Assembly (NCBI GenBank): GCA_017623155.1
Contig: JAGAPR010000100.1
Location: 1-64,000, forward strand
Direction of reading: 5' to 3'
DNA length: 64,000 bases
From: Prevotella sp.
GTDB lineage: Bacteria > Bacteroidota > Bacteroidia > Bacteroidales > Bacteroidaceae
Positions 45,299 to 52,836 of this stretch are shown here, one piece after another; the stretch's first letter is position 1; each line of letters opens with the position of its first letter. The position numbers and the translations under genes were made by a program. Below the pieces are notes generated by a model. It did not search any database, had not been told where the DNA came from, and saw nothing but the letters and a program-made list of their open reading frames with translations.

Positions 45299-45451
45299 AT
45301 GACAAATATAACATATTATATAGCTCTGTTGCTGATGATTATCATCGGCTTTATCATTGTGAAGAAAGTCGCCGGTTGTCTCATACGTACGGTGATAATA
45401 GGTGCGCTTGCCGTGCTGTTGGGATGCTTGTATTATTTCTATTTCAAATAA
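45299..45451 (+). CDS. Small membrane protein, 50 residues
   Basis: Begins MTNITYYIALLLMIIIGFII, a first membrane helix, then a basic loop VKKVAGCLIR and a second hydrophobic stretch ending YYFYFK. It is preceded by CTGGAGGTG, an unusually strong ribosome-binding site for this genome, about 6 bases before the ATG. It follows the pseudouridine synthase by 15 bases and ends before a strong terminator, so it is likely translated from that transcript. Function unknown. Confidence 0.7.
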   Translation: MTNITYYIALLLMIIIGFIIVKKVAGCLIRTVIIGALAVLLGCLYYFYFK

Positions 45452-45470
45452 CAGGGATAGAATTTAGAAT

Positions 45471-45525
45471 AAAAAAGCATTTGCCCCATACCGGAATGTT
45501 CCGTGTATGGGGCAAATGCTTTTTT
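45471..45525. terminator. Strong bidirectional terminator
   Basis: A perfect 21-bp stem (45471-45491 and 45505-45525) with a 13-base loop and A/T runs at both ends. It ends the rightward rlu transcript and the leftward menA transcript, which stops six bases away. Confidence 0.92.
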
Positions 45526-45530
45526 TATAT

Positions 45531-46442
45531 TTATGTGAGTAAAATGCCGACAGATACGCAGATGCCGTATATGAACATGTTACGGGCGGTCTCGCCAAGG
45601 CAGATGTTGAGAGCCTTTCCGCGATGTATGCGCTTTATTTTTAAATATGTAAAGAAGTGCAGAATAAGGTATATGAATGGTAGAACAAAGGCAAGGACGT
45701 GACTTTCCGACAGGAATATGATGCCGATGAGACACGCCGCGATTCCTGTGGCAAGGTAGGCATAAAGCCCGAATCGCTCTCCGAAGCGCACGACAATGGT
45801 GTTCTTTCCTGCATCTCGGTCGTTGTCTCGGTCGCGATAGTTGTTGATGATAAGCAAACTGTCTATGACAAGGCCGCAGGCAATGGATGTCATGAACACT
45901 TCAATGGTGCATGTGTGGAGCTGAACGTAATATGAAATACAGACCGGAATGATGCCGAAAAAAACTATTACGAGTGCATCGCCAAGTCCAATATATGACA
46001 AGTGGGTGGTATATAGGAAGCAGAAGAAGACGCATATAATACCTATTAAAATCATTTCCATGCCTCCGAAAAATATAAGAGGCAAGCCAATGAGGCAGGC
46101 TGCGCATGTGGTCAGGGCTATTGCGCGCTTCATCATGTCGACACTTACCCAACCTTGTGCGCAAGCACGGCGCGGACCGAGGCGTTTCTCGATATCGTCC
46201 GTCCCTTTGGCATAATCGAAAAAATCATTGATTAAGTTCGCGTCTATTTGCATTACGAACGCAAAGAGAAAGCATAATGTGGCAGCAAGTATGCTGAAAG
46301 TGCCTTGTGGGTATTCGCGAGAGTCGACAAATGCCAACGCCACGCCAATCATTACCGGAACGGCGGCACCGGCGAGGGTCTTGGGTCTGGCTGCAAGTAT
46401 CCACGCTTCGAGCGAGTTTTGTTTTATGAGCGGCTCTGTCAT
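45531..46442 (-). CDS. menA: 1,4-dihydroxy-2-naphthoate polyprenyltransferase
   Basis: 303 residues, UbiA superfamily, about nine membrane helices. QIDANLINDFFDYAKGTDDIEKRLGPRRACAQGWVS carries the first Asp-rich prenyl-diphosphate site, and INNYRDRDNDRDAGKNTIVVRFG the second. It attaches the polyprenyl tail in menaquinone synthesis in the inner membrane. -7 box at 46465-46472. Confidence 0.95.
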   Translation of the reverse strand: MTEPLIKQNSLEAWILAARPKTLAGAAVPVMIGVALAFVDSREYPQGTFSILAATLCFLFAFVMQIDANLINDFFDYAKGTDDIEKRLGPRRACAQGWVSVDMMKRAIALTTCAACLIGLPLIFFGGMEMILIGIICVFFCFLYTTHLSYIGLGDALVIVFFGIIPVCISYYVQLHTCTIEVFMTSIACGLVIDSLLIINNYRDRDNDRDAGKNTIVVRFGERFGLYAYLATGIAACLIGIIFLSESHVLAFVLPFIYLILHFFTYLKIKRIHRGKALNICLGETARNMFIYGICVSVGILLT

Positions 46443-46464
46443 GTTTTTATTTTATAAGTTCTTG

Positions 46465-46492
46465 CAAAAATAAACATAATTGAGTATATTTG
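46465..46492. promoter_or_regulatory. Divergent promoters of menA and the HD gene
   Basis: Minus: CAAAAATA at 46465-46472 reads TATTTTTG, 22 bases before menA. Plus: TATATTTG at 46485-46492, 23 bases before the HD gene. The two -7 boxes are 12 bases apart back to back, so the two polymerases would compete for the same DNA. Confidence 0.68.
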
Positions 46493-46515
46493 CAAAAATA
46501 TTAATTTATTTTATA

Positions 46516-47151
46516 ATGATAGGCAATACGGCAAGTCTCGACCTTGTTGAATTTATTGAGAAGAACATTCTTCCGATGTATGCGGAATTCGATAAGGCTC
46601 ACAATATGGAACATGTTACAAGGGTTATAAGGCGTTCTATAGATCTCGCACGTGCGACAGGAGCCAATATTAATATGGTATATGCTATCGCGGCATACCA
46701 TGATGTAGGCTTGTCTGGGCCTCGGGCGATACATCATATTACCGGCGGCAGGATGCTTATGCGTGATGCCAGATTGAAAAGATGGTTCTCGGCGGAGCAG
46801 ATTAAGATAATGAAGGAAGCTGTGGAGGATCATAGAGCATCGGCGTCTCATGCTCCGCGCAGTCTGTATGGTAAGATTGTGGCCGAGGCCGACAGGGATT
46901 TGGATTCGGAAATGGTGTTTCGCAGAACGATACAATTTGGTATTTCAAACTATCCTGAGCTGGATAAGGAACATCAATGGATGCGATTTAAGGAGCACTT
47001 GGACAGCAAGTATTCTGTTCACGGATACATAAAATTATGGGTTCCGGGCTCGGACAATGAGAAGAAACTTAACGTATTGCGTTCTTACATCGCCTCTCCG
47101 GCAGAGTTGCGGAAAGCATTTGAACGCATTTATGGAGAGGAAATAATGTAA
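46516..47151 (+). CDS. HD domain phosphohydrolase
   Basis: 211 residues. HD-type metal site: HNMEHVTRVIRR, then AIAAYHDVGLSG with the His-Asp pair, a later His in EDHRAS, and VAEADRDLD with the distal Asp. Members hydrolyse nucleotides or similar phosphate esters; the substrate is unknown. The frame is open to 46480, but that start lies upstream of the promoter box, so ATG 46516 is used. A terminator hairpin follows immediately. Confidence 0.87.
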   Translation: MIGNTASLDLVEFIEKNILPMYAEFDKAHNMEHVTRVIRRSIDLARATGANINMVYAIAAYHDVGLSGPRAIHHITGGRMLMRDARLKRWFSAEQIKIMKEAVEDHRASASHAPRSLYGKIVAEADRDLDSEMVFRRTIQFGISNYPELDKEHQWMRFKEHLDSKYSVHGYIKLWVPGSDNEKKLNVLRSYIASPAELRKAFERIYGEEIM

Positions 47152-47184
47152 AGCGAGACTGTTTTTACGTTACAGTCTCGCTTT
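47150..47184. terminator. Terminator after the HD gene
   Basis: AAAGCGAGACTGT (47150-47162) pairs with ACAGTCTCGCTTT (47172-47184), followed by T on plus. The left arm starts within the stop codon region. Confidence 0.85.
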
Positions 47185-47239
47185 TATGGTTTTCTTATAT
47201 GTATGGAAGTATATAGTTTTTTATGGATTTCCCATTTTC

Positions 47240-49603
47240 TTAATTAAAGAAATTCCATGATACACCAACTCTTAAAATTCTTCCGTTTTGCGGATAATGC
47301 GGTGCGAGAAAGTACATCTTGTTTCCGCTTCCGGCCGTTGCATGACTGAACATGACAAAAAATCGTGCGTGTTTCAGGTGCATGTTGGCGTAAACATCAA
47401 CGAAAGGATAGCCGCCCAGCTCGATTTTACTTTCATTATTCTCCTGAACCGCAAACTGATTTAGCTGTGGACAAAAGTCGGGGGCTTTGTATTTTGTGAA
47501 GAAGTAAGCATCACCACCAAGCTCAACCAATAGTTCGTTGGCAATCTTAAACTTTATATACAAGTTGGAAAACAGGTTTAGAGCCGGCAAAGGAAGTACA
47601 TCCTCATTGCCGGAATTCTGGTATGTAACCACGTTTTCCCAGTTCAGAATGCCTAATCGGAAGTTTTGCATTAGCTGTGCGGTAAGCAGATTAATGTTTG
47701 AACCATTCTGTCTGACACCTGCCGACATTCCCGTTTTTGTTTCTTCGGCCGTGTTATAGCTCATGCCGAAATAAGTATAGTTCTGTATTTCCTCGATAGC
47801 AACCCTTAAAGTCGTTTTTGTCTTTTTGTAAGAAAAGAGTCCCTCGATGCGCGTTCTTGTCTCTTTGCTCATGTCATTGTTATCCCACCAGAGATGTTTG
47901 GAGTGATAATGCCTTTGATAGAACGTCGGGTTTAAACGATAAAAGAACGCTTTTGCAGCCAATGTTACGGTATCTCCGAATAGCGGGAAGTTCAGGTCTG
48001 TGCTGAAATCAACTTTCAGTTGCCCCGCATCTTCACCTGCAAGCCATGTCTCGGCCATGAGATTATAGTGCAGTGTATTGCCTTGTGTCTTTGATATCTG
48101 GCCTCCGATGCTTATAGTGTGCTCGTTAATTGAAGCCAAACGTGAGTACGACGATTGTCCTTTGCCAACGATTTCAGGTAGCTTGAAATTTCGCATTTCG
48201 TGTGCGGCAAATACTTTAAGACCCGCTTTGGCGTATTTGTTGAAGCCTTCGAGCAGTGCTATCGCGAGCGTATTCTTTATGGAATGCAATTTGGTCTGGT
48301 CGTAAATAGAGTCGCCTCCGTATGTATTACCGTCCGTATAATTATAAAATGTATCGGCATAGTAATCTTTCGGCGAGTCGTACGCTTGGTAAATGCGGTC
48401 GTATGAATTGTAGTCAAGTGTGTGTATGAAACTTGTTACCGGCACAAACTCCTCTCTTGTGGTCGCATCCAATGAGTTTTTTAATGCCTTTGCCGCCAAA
48501 AGACTATCCATTTTGGCCTGATCTTTGACGCTTATCCGTGTCGTATCTTTTTTCAGCGCGTCGCCTGTTTGTGGCTCGTCTCCCGCTATCTTTGCTCCAT
48601 CCGGTCTTCCGACAGGCTCATCTTCAACGGTTTTTTTCTTGTCGCGCTTGCGTGAATCGGTCGTACTGTTATCGTTCTTGTCACTTTTTTCTTTATCGGA
48701 ATGCTCTTTCTTTGATGCCGCCGCGAATTGCCTTGCCTTTATTTCGTCTTCCGTCAGCTTTACCCGTTTGTAGAAACCGAGGCTGTATCTGTGTGTAAGA
48801 AAGAAGTGCATGTTGTTGTTTCTGTTCCAATTTTGATTTAAAACAGTTGGAATTTCGTTCTCGCTGAATGTGTCGTCAAAACTTTCCGGATGCGTGATGT
48901 AATTGTCGTTTGTTATGCCTCCGTTCTCAGCCGCTTTCTGATGATATGTTGAAAACATCGCATGCATTTTGTATTTGTCGCCCAAATACGATGCAAAAAA
49001 AGTCGCTCCGAAGTGTGAAGTGCTTTGGTTGGCGTAGTATCCGCGTGCATACGCGTAATTTAAGTCAAATCCCATGCCGAGACGCCGGCCGTGATTGACT
49101 GCAAACTTGGCGTCGATGTGATCTTCTCCGTTTGTCTTGTCACCGCAATTATCGTATGATATGTTTGTGACAGGCGACAACGTGTTGGTGAAATGCAGTT
49201 GTTCGGGTTCTTTAATGATATAGCTGTACGGATTGGTGAACGTGAATTGTCCGCCCACCGGTCTGTCGATGAATATTCGGCTTTCCCGTGCCGTGTAGTT
49301 GTTTCCCGTTGTATTGTATTCACCATATACCCCGGTATTTAGCGTTGTGTTGGGATACAGGTGCGGAACGGTATCAGGGGTAGTTCTTGTTATATCTCCG
49401 AATTTCCTGTCAACGGTCCAAACGTAGAGGCCTTTGGGTATTTCCTTATTCTTTGTTGTGTCGTTGTTGTGTTTGTTGAAATTCCTATTCGTGTTTTGAT
49501 CGAATTGGTTTATCTGCCCGTTTGGGTCGAATTGGTTGAATTCTTGGGCACACACTGATGTAAAAAACAAACTCAACAAAAGAGTTGAGAGTATACTCTT
49601 CAT
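47240..49603 (-). CDS. Putative outer-membrane porin (Porin_10-like)
   Basis: 787 residues: signal peptide MKSILSTLLLSLFFTSVCA, a repeated Asn/Gln-Phe stretch (FNQFDPNGQINQFDQNTN), then a beta-barrel-like remainder rich in alternating aromatic strands and ending LRVGVSWNFF, with the terminal Phe usual for barrels. Family name is from memory of Bacteroidetes putative porins. Residues about 281-385 are an odd hydrophilic insert (KKEHSDKEKSDKNDNSTTDSRK and on), highly charged and surely outside the barrel wall. It directly follows a small membrane gene, one base after its stop on the same strand. Confidence 0.82.
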   Translation of the reverse strand: MKSILSTLLLSLFFTSVCAQEFNQFDPNGQINQFDQNTNRNFNKHNNDTTKNKEIPKGLYVWTVDRKFGDITRTTPDTVPHLYPNTTLNTGVYGEYNTTGNNYTARESRIFIDRPVGGQFTFTNPYSYIIKEPEQLHFTNTLSPVTNISYDNCGDKTNGEDHIDAKFAVNHGRRLGMGFDLNYAYARGYYANQSTSHFGATFFASYLGDKYKMHAMFSTYHQKAAENGGITNDNYITHPESFDDTFSENEIPTVLNQNWNRNNNMHFFLTHRYSLGFYKRVKLTEDEIKARQFAAASKKEHSDKEKSDKNDNSTTDSRKRDKKKTVEDEPVGRPDGAKIAGDEPQTGDALKKDTTRISVKDQAKMDSLLAAKALKNSLDATTREEFVPVTSFIHTLDYNSYDRIYQAYDSPKDYYADTFYNYTDGNTYGGDSIYDQTKLHSIKNTLAIALLEGFNKYAKAGLKVFAAHEMRNFKLPEIVGKGQSSYSRLASINEHTISIGGQISKTQGNTLHYNLMAETWLAGEDAGQLKVDFSTDLNFPLFGDTVTLAAKAFFYRLNPTFYQRHYHSKHLWWDNNDMSKETRTRIEGLFSYKKTKTTLRVAIEEIQNYTYFGMSYNTAEETKTGMSAGVRQNGSNINLLTAQLMQNFRLGILNWENVVTYQNSGNEDVLPLPALNLFSNLYIKFKIANELLVELGGDAYFFTKYKAPDFCPQLNQFAVQENNESKIELGGYPFVDVYANMHLKHARFFVMFSHATAGSGNKMYFLAPHYPQNGRILRVGVSWNFFN

Positions 49604-49831
49604 TTAAATACGTAAAAGTCTTATTGCTGATTCTGTTATTTTAAATGGTATGGCAGCCAATACAATGAACATGCCGGTCTCTTTGTTCGAACTGATATAT
49701 ACGATAACTCCCACAATGGCAGTGAGCATAAATATAATGTTCAGTACGTTTCTGATTTTCAATATCAAGTTGCTGTCACGTTTGTGGCGGCTATCTCTGT
49801 TGTCGCTATCGTTTGTTTTTTCGATTATCAT
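49604..49831 (-). CDS. Small two-helix membrane protein
   Basis: 75 residues: a charged N-terminus (EKTNDSDNRDSRHKRDSN), a first helix NVLNIIFMLTAIVGVIVYI and a second, GMFIVLAAIPFKI. It ends directly against the porin start and begins six bases after the DUF4468 gene, so the three form one transcript. Family not recognised; function unknown. Confidence 0.7.
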   Translation of the reverse strand: MIIEKTNDSDNRDSRHKRDSNLILKIRNVLNIIFMLTAIVGVIVYISSNKETGMFIVLAAIPFKITESAIRLLRI

Positions 49832-49837
49832 GATGTT

Positions 49838-50443
49838 TTATTTGAGTAAAGAATTAAACTTCTCGAACAAGTAGTCTTTTCTGTCAATTGTCTTGCGGCG
49901 AAATCTGCCGGTAACTCTTGATAGTTTATCTTTACTTTTTTTCAGTCCGTATTCATCAGTTATCCATTCTTCGGCACTGTAGTTCTGAGGATTGCGCTCC
50001 TCGTCATACAAGTAGTGTATGCGTGTCATCTTGATATTGGCTTTCCCGTCGTCACACTTTACGAAAAGATTATACGTCATTCTTGTGCGGTCAAGCACGA
50101 GAGCCGTGCTCTTGAACACGAGCCACTCCTGATAATATCCGCCTATTTCGTAGTTTACGGAGTCGTTGTATACAATTCTGCTTTGTTCAAACTGATTGTC
50201 TTCTTTTGTCATTTCCGTCATGTATTTCAGCGCGATGTCATATATTTGTTTCGCGCTTTTGCCCTTGGCGTCTATTGTTGTCTCGAAGAGCACTTTACCG
50301 TCAACGACAGGCACGGCTCCCACGAGATATTTCTGGTCGGGATTGTAATTTGCGTTGCCTGTGACACTGTTCTTTTCCCATGTGTTCTGTGCCATTGCCA
50401 TGAGGGGCAGACACGATATAATCAGTATAAAAATCTTTCTCAT
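49838..50443 (-). CDS. DUF4468 domain protein, secreted
   Basis: 201 residues from ATG 50443, with signal peptide MRKIFILIISCLPLMAMAQ. The remainder (DGKVLFETTIDAKGKSAKQIYDIALKYM, RIVYNDSVNYEIGGYYQEWLVFKS) matches the DUF4468/TBP-like fold as I recall it; the role is unknown. The frame stays open upstream to 50521, but the signal peptide and the -7 box at 50469-50476 set the start at 50443. First gene of the unit with the small membrane protein and the porin. Confidence 0.82.
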   Translation of the reverse strand: MRKIFILIISCLPLMAMAQNTWEKNSVTGNANYNPDQKYLVGAVPVVDGKVLFETTIDAKGKSAKQIYDIALKYMTEMTKEDNQFEQSRIVYNDSVNYEIGGYYQEWLVFKSTALVLDRTRMTYNLFVKCDDGKANIKMTRIHYLYDEERNPQNYSAEEWITDEYGLKKSKDKLSRVTGRFRRKTIDRKDYLFEKFNSLLK

Positions 50444-50468
50444 GATGATAATTTTATTTTCAATTTTA

Positions 50469-50476
50469 CAAAAATA
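50469..50476 (-). promoter_or_regulatory. -7 box of the DUF4468-porin unit
   Basis: CAAAAATA on plus reads TATTTTTG on minus, 25 bases before the start at 50443. Confidence 0.6.
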
Positions 50477-50549
50477 CAAAATAATATCGGTATTGATGTC
50501 TTCAATTACAGAGATTAACACTGTTTTTTATTTTTTTTTGCAACGCGAC

Positions 50550-51473
50550 TCATTTATTGCCGTTTTTTATATTCCTCGGGTGGTGTTCCAGTATCTCTTG
50601 TCTGAGCATGGTCGTATCGATGTGGGTATATATTTCCGTAGTGTCAATATTCTCGTGTCCCAGCATTTCTTGGATTACTCGCAAGTCGGCGCCGCCTTCG
50701 AGCAAGGCTGTGGCAAACGAGTGTCTCAGCGTATGCGGACTGATAGTCTTTTTTATGCCGGCTTCCGCTGCCTGACGCTTTATCATTATCAATATCATGG
50801 TCCGTGTGAGATGTGCTCCGCGGCGGTTGAGAAACACGTAGTCCTCCTCGCCGGGTTTGATGTTCATATCATTGCGACACAAAAACCAGTTGTCGAGCTC
50901 TTGTATCGCCCGTGGCGATATGGGCACGAGACGTTCTTTGCTGCCTTTTCCGAAAACGCGGATATACTGTTCTTTTATATAAAGGTTGGACAATCGCAGG
51001 TTTATCAGTTCGCTAACCCGCAGTCCACAGGAGAAAAGTGTCTCTATGATAGCCCGGTTTCTGTGCCCTTCCCATTTAGACAGGTCGATGGAATTTTCGA
51101 GCATGTCTACTTCCGCTGTCGACAGTACTTCCGGCAGATGTAATCCGAGCTGTGGCGATTCGAGCAGTTCTGTGGGGTCGTCGTCCCGGTATCCGTTTAA
51201 AAGCAAGAATCTGAAAAACGAGCGGACACCGCTGAGTATGCGACATTGCGACGACGCACCGATGCCGAGGTCGTGAAGGCCGGCGGCAAAAGTCTGCAAA
51301 TCTTCTAATTTGACATCGAAAGGAGTTTTGCCTGCATGTGTCAGATAGTCGGAAAGTTTGATGATATCCCGTTTATAGGCATCGAGCGTGTTTGGAGAGA
51401 AACTTCGTTCCAATTTCAGGTAACGCATGTAGTCTCTCATTATATTCGTCGGCCTTTTCTTGTCTGTGTCCAT
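50550..51473 (-). CDS. xerD: Tyrosine recombinase XerD
   Basis: 307 residues, normal for Xer. SAM-like N-terminal core-binding domain (YLKLERSFSPNTLDAYKRDI), then the catalytic domain with the Arg in LFSCGLRVSELINLRL, the Lys in VFGKGSKERLVPI, HTLRHSFATALLEGGADLRVIQEMLGH and the nucleophile Tyr in TTEIYTH. It acts with a partner at dif to resolve chromosome dimers. No integron or element is attached, so it looks like the housekeeping copy. Its promoter overlaps that of aroQ. Confidence 0.93.
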   Translation of the reverse strand: MDTDKKRPTNIMRDYMRYLKLERSFSPNTLDAYKRDIIKLSDYLTHAGKTPFDVKLEDLQTFAAGLHDLGIGASSQCRILSGVRSFFRFLLLNGYRDDDPTELLESPQLGLHLPEVLSTAEVDMLENSIDLSKWEGHRNRAIIETLFSCGLRVSELINLRLSNLYIKEQYIRVFGKGSKERLVPISPRAIQELDNWFLCRNDMNIKPGEEDYVFLNRRGAHLTRTMILIMIKRQAAEAGIKKTISPHTLRHSFATALLEGGADLRVIQEMLGHENIDTTEIYTHIDTTMLRQEILEHHPRNIKNGNK

Positions 51474-51482
51474 TTATTTTAT

Positions 51483-51504
51483 TATTTTTGCGGGGACAAA
51501 GTTA
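51483..51504. promoter_or_regulatory. Overlapping divergent promoters of aroQ and xerD
   Basis: Plus: TATTTTTG at 51483-51490, 32 bases before aroQ. Minus: CAAAGTTA at 51497-51504 reads TAACTTTG, 23 bases before xerD. The boxes face past each other with six bases between, so the plus start point falls inside the minus promoter. Confidence 0.7.
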
Positions 51505-51522
51505 GTAAAAATATTCGTAAAG

Positions 51523-51966
51523 ATGAAAATACAGATAATTAACGGCCCTAATTTGAATATGCTCGGTGTTCGCGAGCCGGGCATTTACGGCAGTTGCTCT
51601 TTTGACAGCTATTTGCCGGAACTGAGAAAACGTTATCCCGATGTGGACATTGAATATTACCAGAGTAATATCGAAGGTGAACTGATAGACAAAATGCAGG
51701 CAGTGGGGGGGGAGTGCGACGGAATTGTGCTTAATGCCGGTGCCTATACACATACGAGCATTGCCTTGCAAGACTGTATACGGTCGTTGAAATGTCCTGT
51801 CGTGGAGGTGCATATATCTAATGTGCATAAGCGCGAGGAGTTTCGGCATCACTCGTTTCTCAGCAGTGTGTGTATCGGGGTTATATGTGGTTTCGGCCTT
51901 GATTCATACCGGCTTGCGGTGGAAGGAATTTTAGGGAAAATGAAGAGTGATTTAAATAAAGAATGA
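51523..51966 (+). CDS. aroQ: Type II 3-dehydroquinate dehydratase
   Basis: 147 residues, the usual dodecameric type II size. IINGPNLNMLGVREPGIYG carries the catalytic Tyr loop, VLNAGAYTHTSIALQD the active-site Asn and His, and EVHISNVHKREEFRHHSF the substrate contacts. It makes 3-dehydroshikimate for aromatic amino acids. An upstream in-frame start at 51460 lies before the promoter, so ATG 51523 is chosen. Confidence 0.97.
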   Translation: MKIQIINGPNLNMLGVREPGIYGSCSFDSYLPELRKRYPDVDIEYYQSNIEGELIDKMQAVGGECDGIVLNAGAYTHTSIALQDCIRSLKCPVVEVHISNVHKREEFRHHSFLSSVCIGVICGFGLDSYRLAVEGILGKMKSDLNKE

Positions 51967-52246
51967 AGAATAGTCATGCGGCGTGAAAACCATTGGTTTT
52001 AACGCCAACGAACTTGCAAGTGATGGTTCCTTTTATCTTCATAATTCCCCCAATCAACCTGCATATCCATACAGTTGCTACTACAAGGACCAACCGGCAG
52101 CACCTCAGCGCAATGCTCGCTCTTCCTCTTTGAAAGTTAGGATTTGCTACATTCGGCATCGCCATTGCTGTGCTAACGCTGATGCCATGCCGGTTAGCCC
52201 TTTCGTAACGGAGCAGTATGAATAATACAGGTTAAAAACTCGTTTG

Positions 52247-52310
52247 ACACCCCTCCCAACTAATACCTCGTCTCTTGGGAAAACTGGAGGAGTGTGTTCT
52301 TTTTAACACA
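52247..52310 (+). terminator. Hairpin with T-run downstream of aroQ
   Basis: ACACCCCTCC (52247-52256) pairs with GGAGGAGTGT (52286-52295) with one mismatch; GTTCTTTTT follows. A competing inner stem TCCCAA/TTGGGA is possible. GTGTGTT and AACACAC at 52294-52312 form a further small hairpin. Confidence 0.5.
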
Positions 52311-52319
52311 CCGACTTTG

Positions 52320-52686
52320 CCTTTAACTAAAAATATGTGAACGAAAAGTAAAAAGTCGATACAAAAGATTTTCGCGAAGTAGGTTTTGTTAACTTAAAAT
52401 ATTTAACTTAAAAGGCAATTGTTTAATATTTGTAAACAATCATATGTCGGGTTTTTCTCTTTTTTGTACATTTTTGCCTTGCAATAAGGCCGTAATTGCA
52501 CTGCGTTTACGGCCTAACGGGAGTGCAATTAGGCCGTAATTGCATTCCAATTACGGCCTAATTGGAAAACAAGACGTTTTTTAATGCACTAAAAAATGGC
52601 GTAAATCGTTGTAAGTGTCTTGTGTATAGGCGTTTACGTTAAGTGCTCTATAATTCGCTTATTTGCGAGCTCGAGAATTTTTTTTA
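52320..52686 (-). repeat. Dispersed intergenic repeat, copy 3 (inverted)
   Basis: The reverse complement matches copies 1 and 2 over the whole element, closest to copy 1 (GTTTTCCAATTAGGCC; GCAAGGCAAAAATGTACAAA; AAAACCTACTTCGCGAAAA). Within it the main palindrome reads ...TAATTGGAATGCAATTA... where copies 1 and 2 read ...TAATTGCATTCCAATTA..., which is the same palindrome turned round. It lies between converging aroQ and uvrB. Confidence 0.88.
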
Positions 52687-52836
52687 GACGGAGGGCATTC
52701 TCAGCGATGTTAACATAATAATTTATGACAACTTATTTGTGTTTGTTTAACAAAATCCGTGGAAGATGTTAAATGCTAAATGTTAGAATTCTGTTTGTTG
52801 TAATTGTCGGTTTGCGGAATTAATCTCGCGGTGTGT

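Larger units (their letters stand above)
51967..52836. other. 870-bp gene-less interval
   Basis: Between the aroQ and uvrB stops. The first 260 bases are open on both strands (about 80 codons on plus from 51983, about 63 on minus from 52165) and differ in composition from the AT-rich remainder. A hairpin with T-run sits at 52247-52310 and repeat copy 3 at 52320-52686. The last 150 bases show nothing clear. Confidence 0.6.

Noticed and set aside
50550..51473. XerD as the integrase of a mobile element
   Set aside because: It has the normal length and motifs of the housekeeping enzyme and no attachment-site repeats, cargo or mobilisation genes lie around it.
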